A stretch of 64,000 nucleotides of DNA from Pseudoalteromonas sp049257235 (GCF_049257235.1 NZ_JBMMUF010000012.1:21045-85044), one strand, 5' to 3'. Positions 25,760 to 35,044 are shown, counted from the stretch's first letter. Program-made: numbers and translations. Notes: generated by a model not told the origin, from the sequence alone.

Positions 25760-26653
25760 TTGCGTGCAGTAGTTGCTTTAGTTAGGCAGATTATCAGTGT
25801 GAGTTTGTACACCCTCAATACCTTATTTTGGTTTTTCCCTATTGTATTGTGTGGCGTATTAAAGTTAATCCCGCTAAAACCATGGCAAAAAGCGATGAGC
25901 GCAACTGCAAAAGGTTTGGCAAGCATGTGGGTTGCGTGTAACTCAGTTAATCAAAAGTTGGTTACTCCCTATAAGCTTGAAGTAACAGGACTTGAGCAGA
26001 TAAAACGCAGGGATTGGTATCTCATTATTGCTAACCACCAAAGCTGGGTGGATATCTTAGTGATGCAACGTATTTTCCGCGGCCGAATTCCATTTTTGAA
26101 TTTCTTTTTGAAAAAAGAACTGCTTTATGTGCCGTTTTTAGGCTTGGCGTGGTGGGCGCTGGACTTCCCGTTTATGAAGCGTACAAGCAAATCGCAATTG
26201 AAGAAAAATCCTAAATTACGCGGTAAAGATATAGAAACCACACGCAAAGCCTGCGAAAAGTTTAAGGAAATGCCCGTTTCAATCGTCAACTTTGTTGAAG
26301 GTACGCGCTACACCAAGCAAAAACACCAACGTCAAAATAGCCCATTCAACCATCTATTGAAACCAAAAGCGGGTGGTATTGCTTTTGTGTTGCAAGCGAT
26401 GGGCGAGCAAATTGGTAAGATAGTGAATGTCACCATTCATTACCCAAGTGGAATTCCAACCTTTATGGACTTGGCGGCTGGGCGCGTAAAAGAAGTGACC
26501 GTCCATGTAGAGGTGATCCCGTTAGCCCAAGAGCTTATTGGTGATTACAGTAACGATAATGCGTTTCGTGTTGAATTTCAGCAACATCTCAATACGCTAT
26601 GGCAAGAAAAAGACGCCACTTATCAGCAATTAGCAGAGCGAAGTGGGAGTTAA
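25760..26653 (+). CDS. YihG-type lysophospholipid acyltransferase, paralogue 1
   Basis: A 297-residue membrane-associated acyltransferase of the PlsC/LPLAT superfamily. The catalytic motif is NHQSWVDI (about residues 92-99, NHx4D form). Block II is FPFMKRTSKSQLKKNP and block III is VNFVEGTRYT; a hydrophobic helix lies at residues 10-35. This branch (E. coli YihG) acylates lysophosphatidic acid to tune phospholipid acyl chains. The start is a TTG with AGGAA about 8 bases upstream; no in-frame ATG is close. Its product is closely similar to that of the next gene, so this is a tandem duplication. Confidence 0.9.
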   Translation: MRAVVALVRQIISVSLYTLNTLFWFFPIVLCGVLKLIPLKPWQKAMSATAKGLASMWVACNSVNQKLVTPYKLEVTGLEQIKRRDWYLIIANHQSWVDILVMQRIFRGRIPFLNFFLKKELLYVPFLGLAWWALDFPFMKRTSKSQLKKNPKLRGKDIETTRKACEKFKEMPVSIVNFVEGTRYTKQKHQRQNSPFNHLLKPKAGGIAFVLQAMGEQIGKIVNVTIHYPSGIPTFMDLAAGRVKEVTVHVEVIPLAQELIGDYSNDNAFRVEFQQHLNTLWQEKDATYQQLAERSGS

Positions 26654-26655
26654 CC

Positions 26656-27579
26656 ATGCTTAAGCGATTATTACCCAAATGGCTGGCAGGGGCATTAGCC
26701 ACCTTATTAGCAATGGCCAACACTTTGGTGTGGGGAGTGATCGTTTTCTTACTCGGGTTGGTCAAGATCATTGCGCCAATTCGACCTGTGACCTTGCTAT
26801 TACACTGGGCGTACAACGGATGGCGTATCGGTAATCGCTGGGCGTTACGCATAGGCTGTGGTGAAATCAAGGTCCAGTTTAGTGGCGACGTAGATAAAGA
26901 CGCATGGTATTTGCTTATCGCCAACCACTTAAGCTGGTTGGATATTGTTGTACTCAGTGCAGTGACCGATTTACCCGCGCCGAAGTTCTTCTTAAAAGAT
27001 GAGCTTAAATATGTCCCTTTCATTGGCAGCGGCGCGTGGGCAATGGGAATGCCATTTATGAAGCGTGCCAGCAAAGAGCAAATTGCGAAAAATCCTAAGC
27101 TTAAAGGTATGGATGTAGAGCGCACGAAGAAAAGCTGCCATAACTTTAAAGACTACCCGTCATGCATCGTCAATTTTGTCGAAGGGTCGCGTTTTACCGC
27201 ACATAAACATCAACGCCAGCAAAGCCCTTTTACTCATTTACTGAAACCAAAAGCCGGTGGTATCGCTTTTGCTCTGCAAGTTTTGGGTGAACAGTTTGAC
27301 GGCTTGCTCAATGCAACGATATGTTATAACTCTAAAAGTGCACATATTTGCCGTGATTTTATGACGGGTCAGCTAAGCAGCATCGAACTATTAGTCGAGG
27401 TGAAAGAGATTGCTCCGCAGATGTTGGGAGATTATCAGCATGACAAACAGTTTCGTGTTGAGTTCCAGCGCTTGCTCAATGATGTTTGGTATGAAAAAGA
27501 TCAGCTAATCGCCAAGCAACGTGATGCACAGTCGACAGATTTAGAAATGCAGGTTATTAAAAATACAGGAAAAGTATGA
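26656..27579 (+). CDS. YihG-type lysophospholipid acyltransferase, paralogue 2
   Basis: A 307-residue paralogue of the preceding gene: NHLSWLDI catalytic motif, MPFMKRASKEQIAKNP, VNFVEGSRFTAHKHQRQQSP, and an N-terminal membrane helix (ALATLLAMANTLVWGVIVFL). The frame is open to 26599 inside the upstream gene. The ATG at 26656, 2 bases past that gene's stop and with GGGAG upstream, is the better start. The two copies may differ in acyl-chain or head-group preference. The gene overlaps the following channel gene by 4 bases (ATGA), so the three are one operon. Confidence 0.9.
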   Translation: MLKRLLPKWLAGALATLLAMANTLVWGVIVFLLGLVKIIAPIRPVTLLLHWAYNGWRIGNRWALRIGCGEIKVQFSGDVDKDAWYLLIANHLSWLDIVVLSAVTDLPAPKFFLKDELKYVPFIGSGAWAMGMPFMKRASKEQIAKNPKLKGMDVERTKKSCHNFKDYPSCIVNFVEGSRFTAHKHQRQQSPFTHLLKPKAGGIAFALQVLGEQFDGLLNATICYNSKSAHICRDFMTGQLSSIELLVEVKEIAPQMLGDYQHDKQFRVEFQRLLNDVWYEKDQLIAKQRDAQSTDLEMQVIKNTGKV

Positions 27580-28766
27580 AAACCGGTCATCTACAAAGTG
27601 TCATCAAACCCTTATTTGCCGACAGTGACCAAGCGCAGCTACTTAGTGCGTTGAGTGCCACAGGGATTGGCATCATAGCAATCATCTTACTTTATGTTGT
27701 GATTTCCCGTTTAGTCTTACCTAGTGTTGAAAAGCTCGTATTGCGACTCGCTCCTGCTACTACCAGAGCATTGCAACCCTATTTAGTGAAACTCAACAAA
27801 CGCCTCGCTGGGTTTATTTGTTGTGTCGTGTTTCTTACCTCTTTTCATGTCGTGTTCCCGGCGACCGACTTGTATGTTGATATTATCCGCACCTGTGTAA
27901 AGGCCATGATGATCGTCTATGGCGGCTTCATTGTGAGCAGTATCGTGAGTATTGGCGGAGCCATCTATAACCAATTTGAATTTTCCCGTGAAGTGCCAAT
28001 TCAGGGGCTTATTCAGCTGGTGAAGCTCGTTACATTCATTATTTGCGCCATACTCATCGTCGCGTTGGTGTTGGAGCGCTCACCTACCTATATTATTTCA
28101 GGCTTCGGTGCCATCGCTGCGGTGGCGTTGTTAGTATTTAAAGACACTATTTTGGGCTTTGTGGCGAGTATTCAAATTGCCGCCAATCGACTGGTTACTT
28201 ATGGTGACTGGATACAGGTTGATAGCTACGGCGCGGACGGCGAAGTCATTGATTTGGGCTTAAACACCGTCAAAGTACGCAATTGGGACAACACCATCAC
28301 CACGTTGCCGACTTACACACTTGTCTCAGGGTCGTTCAAAAACTGGCGCGGCATGTTGGACTCCGGTGGCCGTCGCATTAAACGTTCATTGAACATCGAT
28401 ATGAACAGTATTCGCATCGCTGGCGAGCAATTGCAACAAGCTATTGAGAGTGAGCTTTCGCTTTCACGATACATCGACGCAGATACGTTGCCTGATCAGG
28501 TTACAAACTTAGGTTTGTTTCGTCGTTATGCTGAGGGGTATCTGCGCAATCATGAGCAGGTTAATCAGGATTTGTTGCTTATGGTGCGTGAGTTGCAGCC
28601 GCTTAATCATGGTTTACCCATCGAAATATACTGCTTTAGCGCGGATAAACGCTGGATTCACTATGAACATCTACAAGCGGAAATAATGGATCATCTGCTG
28701 GCGATACTGCCTATGTTTGAACTCAGGCCATATCAAAGTGTGACAGGGCAATTGAGTACCCACTGA
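27576..28766 (+). CDS. MscS-family mechanosensitive channel (YbdG-like)
   Basis: A 396-residue membrane channel with about five hydrophobic helices in the first 190 residues. The pore-lining TM3 region is FGAIAAVALLVFKDTILGFVASIQIAANRLVTYGDWIQV. The beta domain then shows GADGEVIDLGLNTVKVRNWD and the signature LVSGSFKNWRG. This pattern fits the YbdG/MscM subfamily, whose members release solutes on hypo-osmotic shock. It overlaps the second acyltransferase gene by 4 bases. Pairing lipid-remodelling enzymes with a tension-gated channel hints at a membrane-property operon; that is inference. Confidence 0.92.
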   Translation: MKTGHLQSVIKPLFADSDQAQLLSALSATGIGIIAIILLYVVISRLVLPSVEKLVLRLAPATTRALQPYLVKLNKRLAGFICCVVFLTSFHVVFPATDLYVDIIRTCVKAMMIVYGGFIVSSIVSIGGAIYNQFEFSREVPIQGLIQLVKLVTFIICAILIVALVLERSPTYIISGFGAIAAVALLVFKDTILGFVASIQIAANRLVTYGDWIQVDSYGADGEVIDLGLNTVKVRNWDNTITTLPTYTLVSGSFKNWRGMLDSGGRRIKRSLNIDMNSIRIAGEQLQQAIESELSLSRYIDADTLPDQVTNLGLFRRYAEGYLRNHEQVNQDLLLMVRELQPLNHGLPIEIYCFSADKRWIHYEHLQAEIMDHLLAILPMFELRPYQSVTGQLSTH

Positions 28767-28789
28767 CCGCGGGCACTCACACGCTATAG

Positions 28790-29932
28790 TTAGAAACCAA
28801 ATTGCAGTAATAACAGCCCTAATGCTATGTACGCGGCAATCATTGCCAGTATTGGCGTTTTATACTGACGCAGCACCCATAAACCAAGCGCGGCAAACAC
28901 AACGTACCACCAATGCGATAATCCGGCAGGTATGATTGGGTTATACAGCGCCGCCACAATAAAGCCAACTACGGTTGCATTTATGGCTCTGCTCATCCCT
29001 GATATAAGCGGATTAGCCATCAGGGCTGACCAATGTTTATAAAATGCCAATACCAATAGAAACCCCGGAAGGAAAATGGCCGCTGTTGCTATCAATGCGC
29101 CGATAATAGGGGATTGAGGTAACAAAACAGCACCTAAGTAGGTCGCAAAGGTAAACATGGGCCCTGGGATAGCCTGCGCCGCCGCATAGCCTGATAAAAA
29201 GGCATCAGCATCAACGTCGATAAGTATGGTGTCTAACAGCGGTAAGACAACATGGCCGCCCCCAAACACCAAAGAACCAGCTTGGTAAAACTGCGCAGCA
29301 AGTAGCCATAATCCAGATGTCGCGACAAAACTCATCGCGAATAACACCACAAAAATAATCAATGGGCCCAAACTCAGCGACGACGAAGGCTTTGTGCTCG
29401 CTTGCTCGAATGGTTGCAAAAACACCATGCCAACAATACCTGCTACCCCGAGAATGATCAGTTGCGTGTATAAGCTTGGAGCGAAAATAAGGGCGATGGC
29501 ACTGAGTAGGGCGAGTAGTTTGGTAATGTGTGAATTGCAGAAGCTTTTTGCCATGGTGAGTAGGGCATCGCAGACAATGACAACAGCAAATAACTTTAAT
29601 CCGGTGATAACCCCCTGAGTGGCCCACTGCAACTGCGTAGCACCGATGGCAAGGAGCATCATGATTAATACCGACGGTAAGGTAAAGCCGATGAAGGCAG
29701 TGACAGCGCCCGCCAATCCTGCTCGTTCTAAACCGATAGCGAAACCCACTTGTGAGCTTCCAGGGCCAGGTAACAGTTGGCTCAACGAGATAAGTTGGCC
29801 ATATTGTTGTTGGTTGAGCCATTTTTTATTGTCAACGAAGTGACGCTGAAAATAGCCCAAGTGCGCAGCAGGGCCGCCAAAGCTGGTGCAGCCTAAAAGG
29901 AAGAATTGATAAAATAGCGATAACAATTTCAT
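28790..29932 (-). CDS. ChrA family chromate transporter
   Basis: A 380-residue membrane protein of the CHR family (long, two-domain form) with about ten hydrophobic segments. The N-terminal motif FFLLGCTSFGGPAAHLGYF and the repeated-domain motif GSLVFGGGHVVLPLL are characteristic, as is QLLPGPGSSQVGFAIG. Members export chromate, often in exchange with sulfate. No chrB-type regulator is nearby. It ends 23 bases from the convergent channel gene and is divergent from the next gene across only 54 bases. Confidence 0.92.
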   Translation of the reverse strand: MKLLSLFYQFFLLGCTSFGGPAAHLGYFQRHFVDNKKWLNQQQYGQLISLSQLLPGPGSSQVGFAIGLERAGLAGAVTAFIGFTLPSVLIMMLLAIGATQLQWATQGVITGLKLFAVVIVCDALLTMAKSFCNSHITKLLALLSAIALIFAPSLYTQLIILGVAGIVGMVFLQPFEQASTKPSSSLSLGPLIIFVVLFAMSFVATSGLWLLAAQFYQAGSLVFGGGHVVLPLLDTILIDVDADAFLSGYAAAQAIPGPMFTFATYLGAVLLPQSPIIGALIATAAIFLPGFLLVLAFYKHWSALMANPLISGMSRAINATVVGFIVAALYNPIIPAGLSHWWYVVFAALGLWVLRQYKTPILAMIAAYIALGLLLLQFGF

Positions 29933-29986
29933 AGTTAAATTATACTTACATCTTATGGTGCTTTTATGACACTATAGGTTGCGTAA

Positions 29987-30793
29987 ATGAGTTGTAACAT
30001 AATCAAGATTGTACCCATGCAGTGTATCAGGTTCCTTGTCGGTTTTTTTCTACTAATTGAAAGTAATTTTTTATTTGCCAACAGTGGGAAAATCACTGTT
30101 GCCGTGCATCATTCTCCGCCGTATACAATGACACACGATGTGAGTGAACCAAAGGGGGTGATAGTCGATATTCTTCGTCCTATTGCTCAGCAACTAGGCG
30201 TTAAGCTTAAACCAGTCGCATGCCCATTCTCACGTTGTATGCATATGTTGGAGCAAGGTGAAGTCGACATCATGGGATCATTGATCCGCACCCCCGAACG
30301 CGAAAAGCAATTTACGTTTTTAACACCACCCTACATGGCGCTGCACTCATCATTTCGCTTTTATTCTTTACGTTCAAATGATGTGAGCGTAGAAAAATAT
30401 GAAGACTTGCGTGGTAAACGCATAGCCACTATGCGAGGTGCTGTGCACTTTAAGCGATTCGACAATGATAAGGAAATAACGCGTGTGCCGGTTATGTCGG
30501 AGCAAATAGCTGTTGAGATGCTACTAAAAGACCGTGTTGATTTGTTTATTGGCGTTGAGGACACCGCTGATCACTCCATGGGTTATTTAAAGTTGCCCAC
30601 GGAGCGCCTTGTAAAGCAGCCATACCAGTTTGAAGACTCCATCTTTGGACACATGGTATTTAGTCAGAAATTTTCGCAAACAACATTGGCGTCAGAGTTG
30701 ATGATGCACTATCGTGCTATGGCTGACACCGGCAGGCTGAGTGAAATTGTTGCTCCTTATGCACTGCCGCCAGTGCCAAGTTACTCTTTATAA
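29987..30793 (+). CDS. Periplasmic solute-binding protein-like (SBP_bac_3 fold)
   Basis: Up to 268 residues. A signal peptide (hydrophobic FLVGFFLLIESNFLFA) is followed by a type-3 extracellular solute-binding domain: ITVAVHHSPPYTM, GVIVDILRPIAQQLGVKLK, MLEQGEVDIMGSLIRTPER and YEDLRGKRIATMRGA. No permease or ATPase gene is adjacent, so it may be an orphan periplasmic sensor rather than a transport component. The start could be the ATG at 29987 or at 30017 (MQCIRF); neither has a clear ribosome-binding site, and the second gives a more typical signal peptide. The ligand is unknown, but amino acids are usual in this family. Confidence 0.85.
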   Translation: MSCNIIKIVPMQCIRFLVGFFLLIESNFLFANSGKITVAVHHSPPYTMTHDVSEPKGVIVDILRPIAQQLGVKLKPVACPFSRCMHMLEQGEVDIMGSLIRTPEREKQFTFLTPPYMALHSSFRFYSLRSNDVSVEKYEDLRGKRIATMRGAVHFKRFDNDKEITRVPVMSEQIAVEMLLKDRVDLFIGVEDTADHSMGYLKLPTERLVKQPYQFEDSIFGHMVFSQKFSQTTLASELMMHYRAMADTGRLSEIVAPYALPPVPSYSL

Positions 30794-30898
30794 AAGTATA
30801 TTAACCGTTACAATAGCGCTCTTGCGTTCAGTTGCCTTAATCAGCTGTTCATTAATATTTGCTACCATCCCCTGAGGATAAGAATAGGAATATAACTC

Positions 30899-31543
30899 AT
30901 GGCCAAACTAGTAAAATCGTTAACTCCACTCGTTGTTGCTGCGTCAGTTACCTTAGTGCTGAGCGGCTGTCAGGCTACAAATACACAAAAAGGCGCTGGT
31001 ATTGGTGCGGGTATTGGTGCTGTGCTAGGTAAGGCAACAGGTGATCATGACGATAAACGTATTTTCATTGGTGCTGCAATTGGTGCGCTTGCAGGTGCTG
31101 CGGTCGGTGATTACATGGACAGACAAGAGCAGGCGTTTCGCGATGAACTAGCAGGTTCAGGTGTTGAAGTTGTGCGTGAAGGCGACAACATTCGTCTAGT
31201 GATGCCATCAAACATCACCTTTGCAACGGATCAGTCATATATTTCAAGTGGTTTTCACAAGACGCTAGACGCTATCGCAAGTGTGATGAATAAGTATGAG
31301 AAAACGTACCTAAGCGTTGAAGGTCATACTGACAGCACAGGCGATGCGGGTTATAACCAAAACTTGTCAGAGCAACGTGCATCAAGCGTGAAAAGCTATT
31401 TAGTGAACAGCAATATCCTTGCTGCGCGTGTCAGCACTCGAGGTTGGGGTGAAACACGTCCTATCGCGGATAATGGCACCGCGAATGGCCGCGCTCTTAA
31501 CCGCCGTGTTGAAATTCAAATTGTACCAAACGTACAAAACTAA
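30899..31543 (+). CDS. OmpA-family lipoprotein with glycine-zipper segment
   Basis: A 214-residue outer-membrane lipoprotein. The lipobox is LSGC (Cys24). A glycine-zipper membrane segment follows (residues 31-65, GAGIGAGIGAVLG and IGAAIGALAGAAVGDYMD). The C-terminal OmpA domain binds peptidoglycan, with GHTDSTGDAGYNQNLSEQRA and NRRVEIQI. The layout matches E. coli YiaD-type proteins. AGGAA upstream supports the ATG. The stop codon overlaps that of the convergent ABC transporter gene. Confidence 0.94.
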   Translation: MAKLVKSLTPLVVAASVTLVLSGCQATNTQKGAGIGAGIGAVLGKATGDHDDKRIFIGAAIGALAGAAVGDYMDRQEQAFRDELAGSGVEVVREGDNIRLVMPSNITFATDQSYISSGFHKTLDAIASVMNKYEKTYLSVEGHTDSTGDAGYNQNLSEQRASSVKSYLVNSNILAARVSTRGWGETRPIADNGTANGRALNRRVEIQIVPNVQN

Positions 31544-33315
31544 GACGTGTGTGTGGGCTGATTAAACTGTAGCTCACACAACCTTTGATACAGTGGTGAC
31601 TCTTGCAACAAACGCGAATGGTCGCCACTTGCCACAACCTTCCCCTCATCCATCACTACAATTCTATCGGCATGCATAACCGTGCTAAGGCGATGAGCAA
31701 TGATAAGCGTTGTTCGTGACTTCATTAATTCGGTCAATGCAGCTTGGACATGATGCTCACTTTGCGCGTCTAATGCGCTTGTCGCTTCGTCAAGCAGCAG
31801 AATTTCAGGATCTTTCAATATCGCTCTGGCGATAGCGACACGTTGTTTTTGACCACCTGATAAACGCACGCCGCGCTCGCCTAAAAAGCTCTGATAGCCC
31901 TCTGGTAACGTGGTAACAAAGTCATGAGCATGGGCTTGCTTTGCAGCTGCAATCACATCTTCTTCACTTGCATCGAGTTTGCCATAGGCAATGTTGTGAA
32001 AGACATCCGCACTAAAAAGCACAGGTTGCTGTGCCACAATCGCCATCTTGTCGCGTAGGTCATGTAAAGTAAGGTCTTTGATATTGGTGCCTTGCACAGT
32101 GATGCCGCCACTTGAAACGTCATAGAATCGTTGTAATAACTCAAACAGCGTGCTTTTTCCCGCACCTGAAGGACCAACTATGGCGACTGTTTCACCACTG
32201 CGAATGCTCAAGTTAAAGTCACTTAGCGCCGCTTGCTTGGGGCGCGATGGATAATGAAAAGTCACGTCTTTGAACTGTAAAAGTGGCTCTGCGGTGCTTG
32301 CCAGTGCAACAGGATTAATTGGGTCAGCAATATCACTGCGTACTTCGAGTAATTCAACCAGTCTCTTTGCCGCACCCGCAGCGCGTTGCAATTCGCCATA
32401 AATTTCAGCAACAGTACCCACCGACATCGCCACCACGATAGCGTAAAACACAAACGCAGCTAGCTCACCTCCTGACATGGTACCGTTTAACACATCAACG
32501 CCGCCGCTGTAGAGCATGAAGCTGATCCCTGAAAAAGAGATAAAAATCACAAAAGCGATTAAGAATGCACGTTGCATAATACGCTTTTTGGCGACGGCAA
32601 AGGCTTTATCGACTTCAGAATCGAACGCTTGGCGTTCTTGGCCTTGACGGTTAAAGCTATGCACCGTTTTGATATTTTGCATTACTTCACCAGCATACGT
32701 GCTGATATCCGCGATGGCATCTTGTGAACTGCTTGCCAATTTGCGCACCCGCTTGCCGAAGAGCTTCATTGGCAATAGCACAGTCGGAACGCACAACAGC
32801 ACAATCAACGTAAGCTTGATGTTGGTCACAAATAACATGATCACACCGCCAATTAACATCAGTGTGCTGCGCAGTGCCATTGATAACGAAGAGCCGACAA
32901 TACTTTGCAATAAGGTCGTGTCTGTGGTGAGGCGAGACATAATCTCGCCGCTGCGATTTTCTTCAAAATAACTCGGGTGTAGGGCTACGATGCGCTCAAA
33001 AACAGCTTTGCGAATATCGCTGCTTACACGCTCGCCAATCCAGCTCATAAGATAGAAGCGACAAAAAATACCTACAGCCATCACCGCAATTAAAGCGATG
33101 AGCACAAAGACAGATGCGCGCAGTTGGGTCATTGAGCCGGCGATAAAGCCTTGGTCAATGACTTGTTTGAGCCCTTGACCCAATGACAAGTTGATACCGG
33201 CGGTTATCACCAAAGCGAGGAGCGCGGCTGCGACAACCCATTTATAGGGAATGAGAAAACGAAAAATAGGGCGCAGATGGCGCAGAGCACTTTTTTCAGT
33301 GGCTGTATCGGTCAT
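31540..33315 (-). CDS. MsbA-like ABC exporter half-transporter
   Basis: A 591-residue fused permease-ATPase: six hydrophobic segments in residues 15-310, then an ATPase domain with Walker A VGPSGAGKSTLF, Q-loop VAQQPVLFSADV, signature LSGGQKQR, Walker B ILLLDEATSALD and switch IAHRLS. Such half-transporters dimerise and export lipids or drugs; the substrate is not evident. The frame is open to 33462, but the ATG at 33315 (MTDTATEKS) has AGGTT upstream and starts the conserved part, so the longer version is rejected. Its stop overlaps the convergent OmpA-like gene's stop, with no room for a terminator. Confidence 0.92.
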   Translation of the reverse strand: MTDTATEKSALRHLRPIFRFLIPYKWVVAAALLALVITAGINLSLGQGLKQVIDQGFIAGSMTQLRASVFVLIALIAVMAVGIFCRFYLMSWIGERVSSDIRKAVFERIVALHPSYFEENRSGEIMSRLTTDTTLLQSIVGSSLSMALRSTLMLIGGVIMLFVTNIKLTLIVLLCVPTVLLPMKLFGKRVRKLASSSQDAIADISTYAGEVMQNIKTVHSFNRQGQERQAFDSEVDKAFAVAKKRIMQRAFLIAFVIFISFSGISFMLYSGGVDVLNGTMSGGELAAFVFYAIVVAMSVGTVAEIYGELQRAAGAAKRLVELLEVRSDIADPINPVALASTAEPLLQFKDVTFHYPSRPKQAALSDFNLSIRSGETVAIVGPSGAGKSTLFELLQRFYDVSSGGITVQGTNIKDLTLHDLRDKMAIVAQQPVLFSADVFHNIAYGKLDASEEDVIAAAKQAHAHDFVTTLPEGYQSFLGERGVRLSGGQKQRVAIARAILKDPEILLLDEATSALDAQSEHHVQAALTELMKSRTTLIIAHRLSTVMHADRIVVMDEGKVVASGDHSRLLQESPLYQRLCELQFNQPTHTS

Positions 33316-33512
33316 GTTGGAACCTACCGGGGAACACAGATTAAGAGTGTAACATGCTCTAGTGGTGAACATCGCTGCTTTTATGAGTGACGTGTAGAGT
33401 CGGTTAATTATCTTGGTGTTCAATGTTACTGGTTGTACTACCACTGTGCGCATAATTTGCACGGCGCTGGATTTTCCATCACAATGATTTTGTGAACAAT
33501 TAACAGGGAATT

Positions 33513-33911
33513 ATGCATATGCAAGCAACAGGTACGTTTACAGTGACGCTCAATCCGCAAGAGGGATACACCACGGGCGTCGATGGCATCAAGCTAGGGC
33601 GTATGTCTATCGACAAGGCATTTACTGGTGAATTACATGGTATTAGCCAAGGCGAGATGTTAAGCGCTATGACTACCGTGCAAGGTTCTGCTGGCTATGT
33701 TGCCATTGAGCAGGTAACGGGCACGCTAGGGGATAAAAAAGGCAGTTTTGTGTTGCAACACTTCGGTACCATGGATCAAGGTAAAGATAGACTCACTCTA
33801 GAAGTGGTGCCAGATTCAGGCAGTGGCGAGCTTGTTGGTTTATCAGGAAGCATGAGCATTCGCATCGAAAATGGTGTGCACCATTATCAATTTGACTATC
33901 AATTAGGGTAA
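33513..33911 (+). CDS. DUF3224 domain protein
   Basis: A 132-residue protein matching the DUF3224 pattern: ATGTFTVTLNPQE at the start, GRMSIDKAFTGELHGISQGEML, then SAGYVAIEQVTGTLGDKKGSFVLQHFGTM and GELVGLSGSMSIRIENGVHHY. The family is a small beta-barrel of unknown biochemical role. There is no signal peptide, so it is cytoplasmic. A second ATG two codons in (MQATG) is equally possible. The next gene starts 4 bases after its stop, so the two are probably co-transcribed. Confidence 0.9.
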   Translation: MHMQATGTFTVTLNPQEGYTTGVDGIKLGRMSIDKAFTGELHGISQGEMLSAMTTVQGSAGYVAIEQVTGTLGDKKGSFVLQHFGTMDQGKDRLTLEVVPDSGSGELVGLSGSMSIRIENGVHHYQFDYQLG

Positions 33912-33915
33912 GCCG

Positions 33916-34464
33916 ATGAAGCAAGAGTCTGTACTCGCAACAGCGCAATTTGATCCGAAAGTGAAGCAATACTGGCTACTCACATGGCTTTTTGTGTGTT
34001 GTGTTACTTTGTTTGGTATCGTTTTGCTACCCGTAGTGGGCGTTGTAGTCTGGGTGGTCAGTGGAAAAATGCTTGATGCCATGTCGGCGACGCTCAGTGA
34101 GAAAAAGCTGGTTGTTAAACGAGGTATTTTGGTTAAGGTCGAAAAATCGATCCCGCTTGATAAGATCACTGATGTGGCTCTCACTCAGGGGCCGATCATG
34201 CGTTTATTTAACTTGCAGCGCTTGAGTTTTGAGACCGCTGGGCAGTCTGGCACAGGCGCATTGGTATCGCTACTTGGGGTCATTGACGCACAGCAGTTTC
34301 GTGAACAAATTTTAACGCAAAAAGAGCGGTTGGCAGAAAAGCAGCAGAAAACTGCATCATCAGAGCCGTCCTCTGTACCTGAGCAGGAGTTGTTGCAGCG
34401 TTTAGTCAATGCAGTGGAGCGCATTGAACAGCGTTTAGCGGAAAAAGAAAAGCGCGATAGTTAA
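33916..34464 (+). CDS. Membrane protein with bacterial PH domain (bPH_2)
   Basis: A 182-residue protein. A hydrophobic hairpin (residues 16-55) is followed by a bacterial pleckstrin-homology-like domain (about 56-130, LSEKKLVVKRGILVKVEKSIPLDKITDV and LFNLQRLSFETAGQSG) and a charged C-terminal coiled coil (VNAVERIEQRLAEKEKR). The family resembles the YdbS/YdbT type, whose role is not well defined. It lies 4 bases after the DUF3224 gene and is followed by a terminator overlapping its stop codon. Confidence 0.88.
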   Translation: MKQESVLATAQFDPKVKQYWLLTWLFVCCVTLFGIVLLPVVGVVVWVVSGKMLDAMSATLSEKKLVVKRGILVKVEKSIPLDKITDVALTQGPIMRLFNLQRLSFETAGQSGTGALVSLLGVIDAQQFREQILTQKERLAEKQQKTASSEPSSVPEQELLQRLVNAVERIEQRLAEKEKRDS

Positions 34465-34474
34465 CCGCGCTTTT
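34448..34474. terminator. Bidirectional terminator overlapping the PH-domain gene stop
   Basis: AAAAGCGCG (34448-34456) pairs with CGCGCTTTT (34466-34474) around a 9-base loop that contains the stop codon. There are A and T runs on both sides, so it can also serve the convergent rhodanese gene. Confidence 0.75.
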
Positions 34475-34491
34475 CATGCCTAACCTTGGCT

Positions 34492-34842
34492 TTACGCTTG
34501 AAAAGCGTTACACACATCGTCAGCTTTGCAGCTGATCACCGTTACGTTTTCATAACCCACACGCGTGAGCTGCTCGGCACTTAGCGTTGCTCTGGCACTA
34601 CTGGCGCAATGTAGATAAATGGGTCGAGCCGGATCTTTTTCTATTTCCATTAACTTCATTTCTAACACCCCGCGAGGAATATTAACGGCGCCTACCGCCG
34701 CTCTCGTAGCGTGCTCGGCTGGCTCGCGCACGTCTATTAGTAAGCCGTGATTTTCATCAATCTCTGATTTTGCCTGTTGCGCGTCAATACGACGTTGCTT
34801 GGGGGCGATAGTTTTAAGTAAATCTGGAATTGGCGTGAGCAT
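34492..34842 (-). CDS. Rhodanese-domain sulfurtransferase
   Basis: A 116-residue single-domain rhodanese: LLIDVREPAEHATRAAVGAVNIPRG, then LHCASSARATLSAEQL, where the Cys is the persulfide-carrying active site. The family moves sulfane sulfur, for example from thiosulfate or glutathione persulfide. No signal peptide is visible. The preceding gene (DUF2892) ends 1 base before its ATG, and GAGGAG inside that gene's end is its ribosome-binding site. Together they look like a split version of E. coli YgaP, a rhodanese with a membrane anchor. They are divergent from a sulfide-sensor-like ArsR repressor. Confidence 0.93.
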   Translation of the reverse strand: MLTPIPDLLKTIAPKQRRIDAQQAKSEIDENHGLLIDVREPAEHATRAAVGAVNIPRGVLEMKLMEIEKDPARPIYLHCASSARATLSAEQLTRVGYENVTVISCKADDVCNAFQA

Positions 34843-34843
34843 A

Positions 34844-35044
34844 TTACTCCTCCATGCCTAACTTGCGAAGAATTGAAATCATCGGGCACCAACCGCTGAA
34901 TGCAGATTGGATAAGGTTTAGTGCTATAAAGGCAGTAAACCAAAGCCACATAGGGCCTCCCATGTAGGTTAACAATAGCGATAGCAATATCATGATGCCA
35001 GCAATTAGCCTCAGCGCTGCGTTAATTCTCATACAAACATCCAA
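34844..35044 (-). CDS. DUF2892 inner-membrane protein (YgaP-anchor-like)
   Basis: A 66-residue protein with two hydrophobic helices: INAALRLIAGIMILLSLLLTY, and MWLWFTAFIALNLIQSAFSG followed by WCPMISILRKLG. That pattern (NxxxR at the start, GWCP after the second helix) is typical of DUF2892, which forms the membrane anchor of YgaP in E. coli. The ATG at 35032 (MRINAALRL) is an alternative start. It is the first gene of the rhodanese transcription unit and begins about 120 bases from the ArsR gene on the opposite strand. Confidence 0.9.
   Translation of the reverse strand: MDVCMRINAALRLIAGIMILLSLLLTYMGGPMWLWFTAFIALNLIQSAFSGWCPMISILRKLGMEE

Noticed and set aside
31540..33462. 640-residue version of the ABC exporter
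   Set aside because: The extra 49 residues lack membrane-protein character; the ATG at 33315 has a ribosome-binding site and begins the conserved part.
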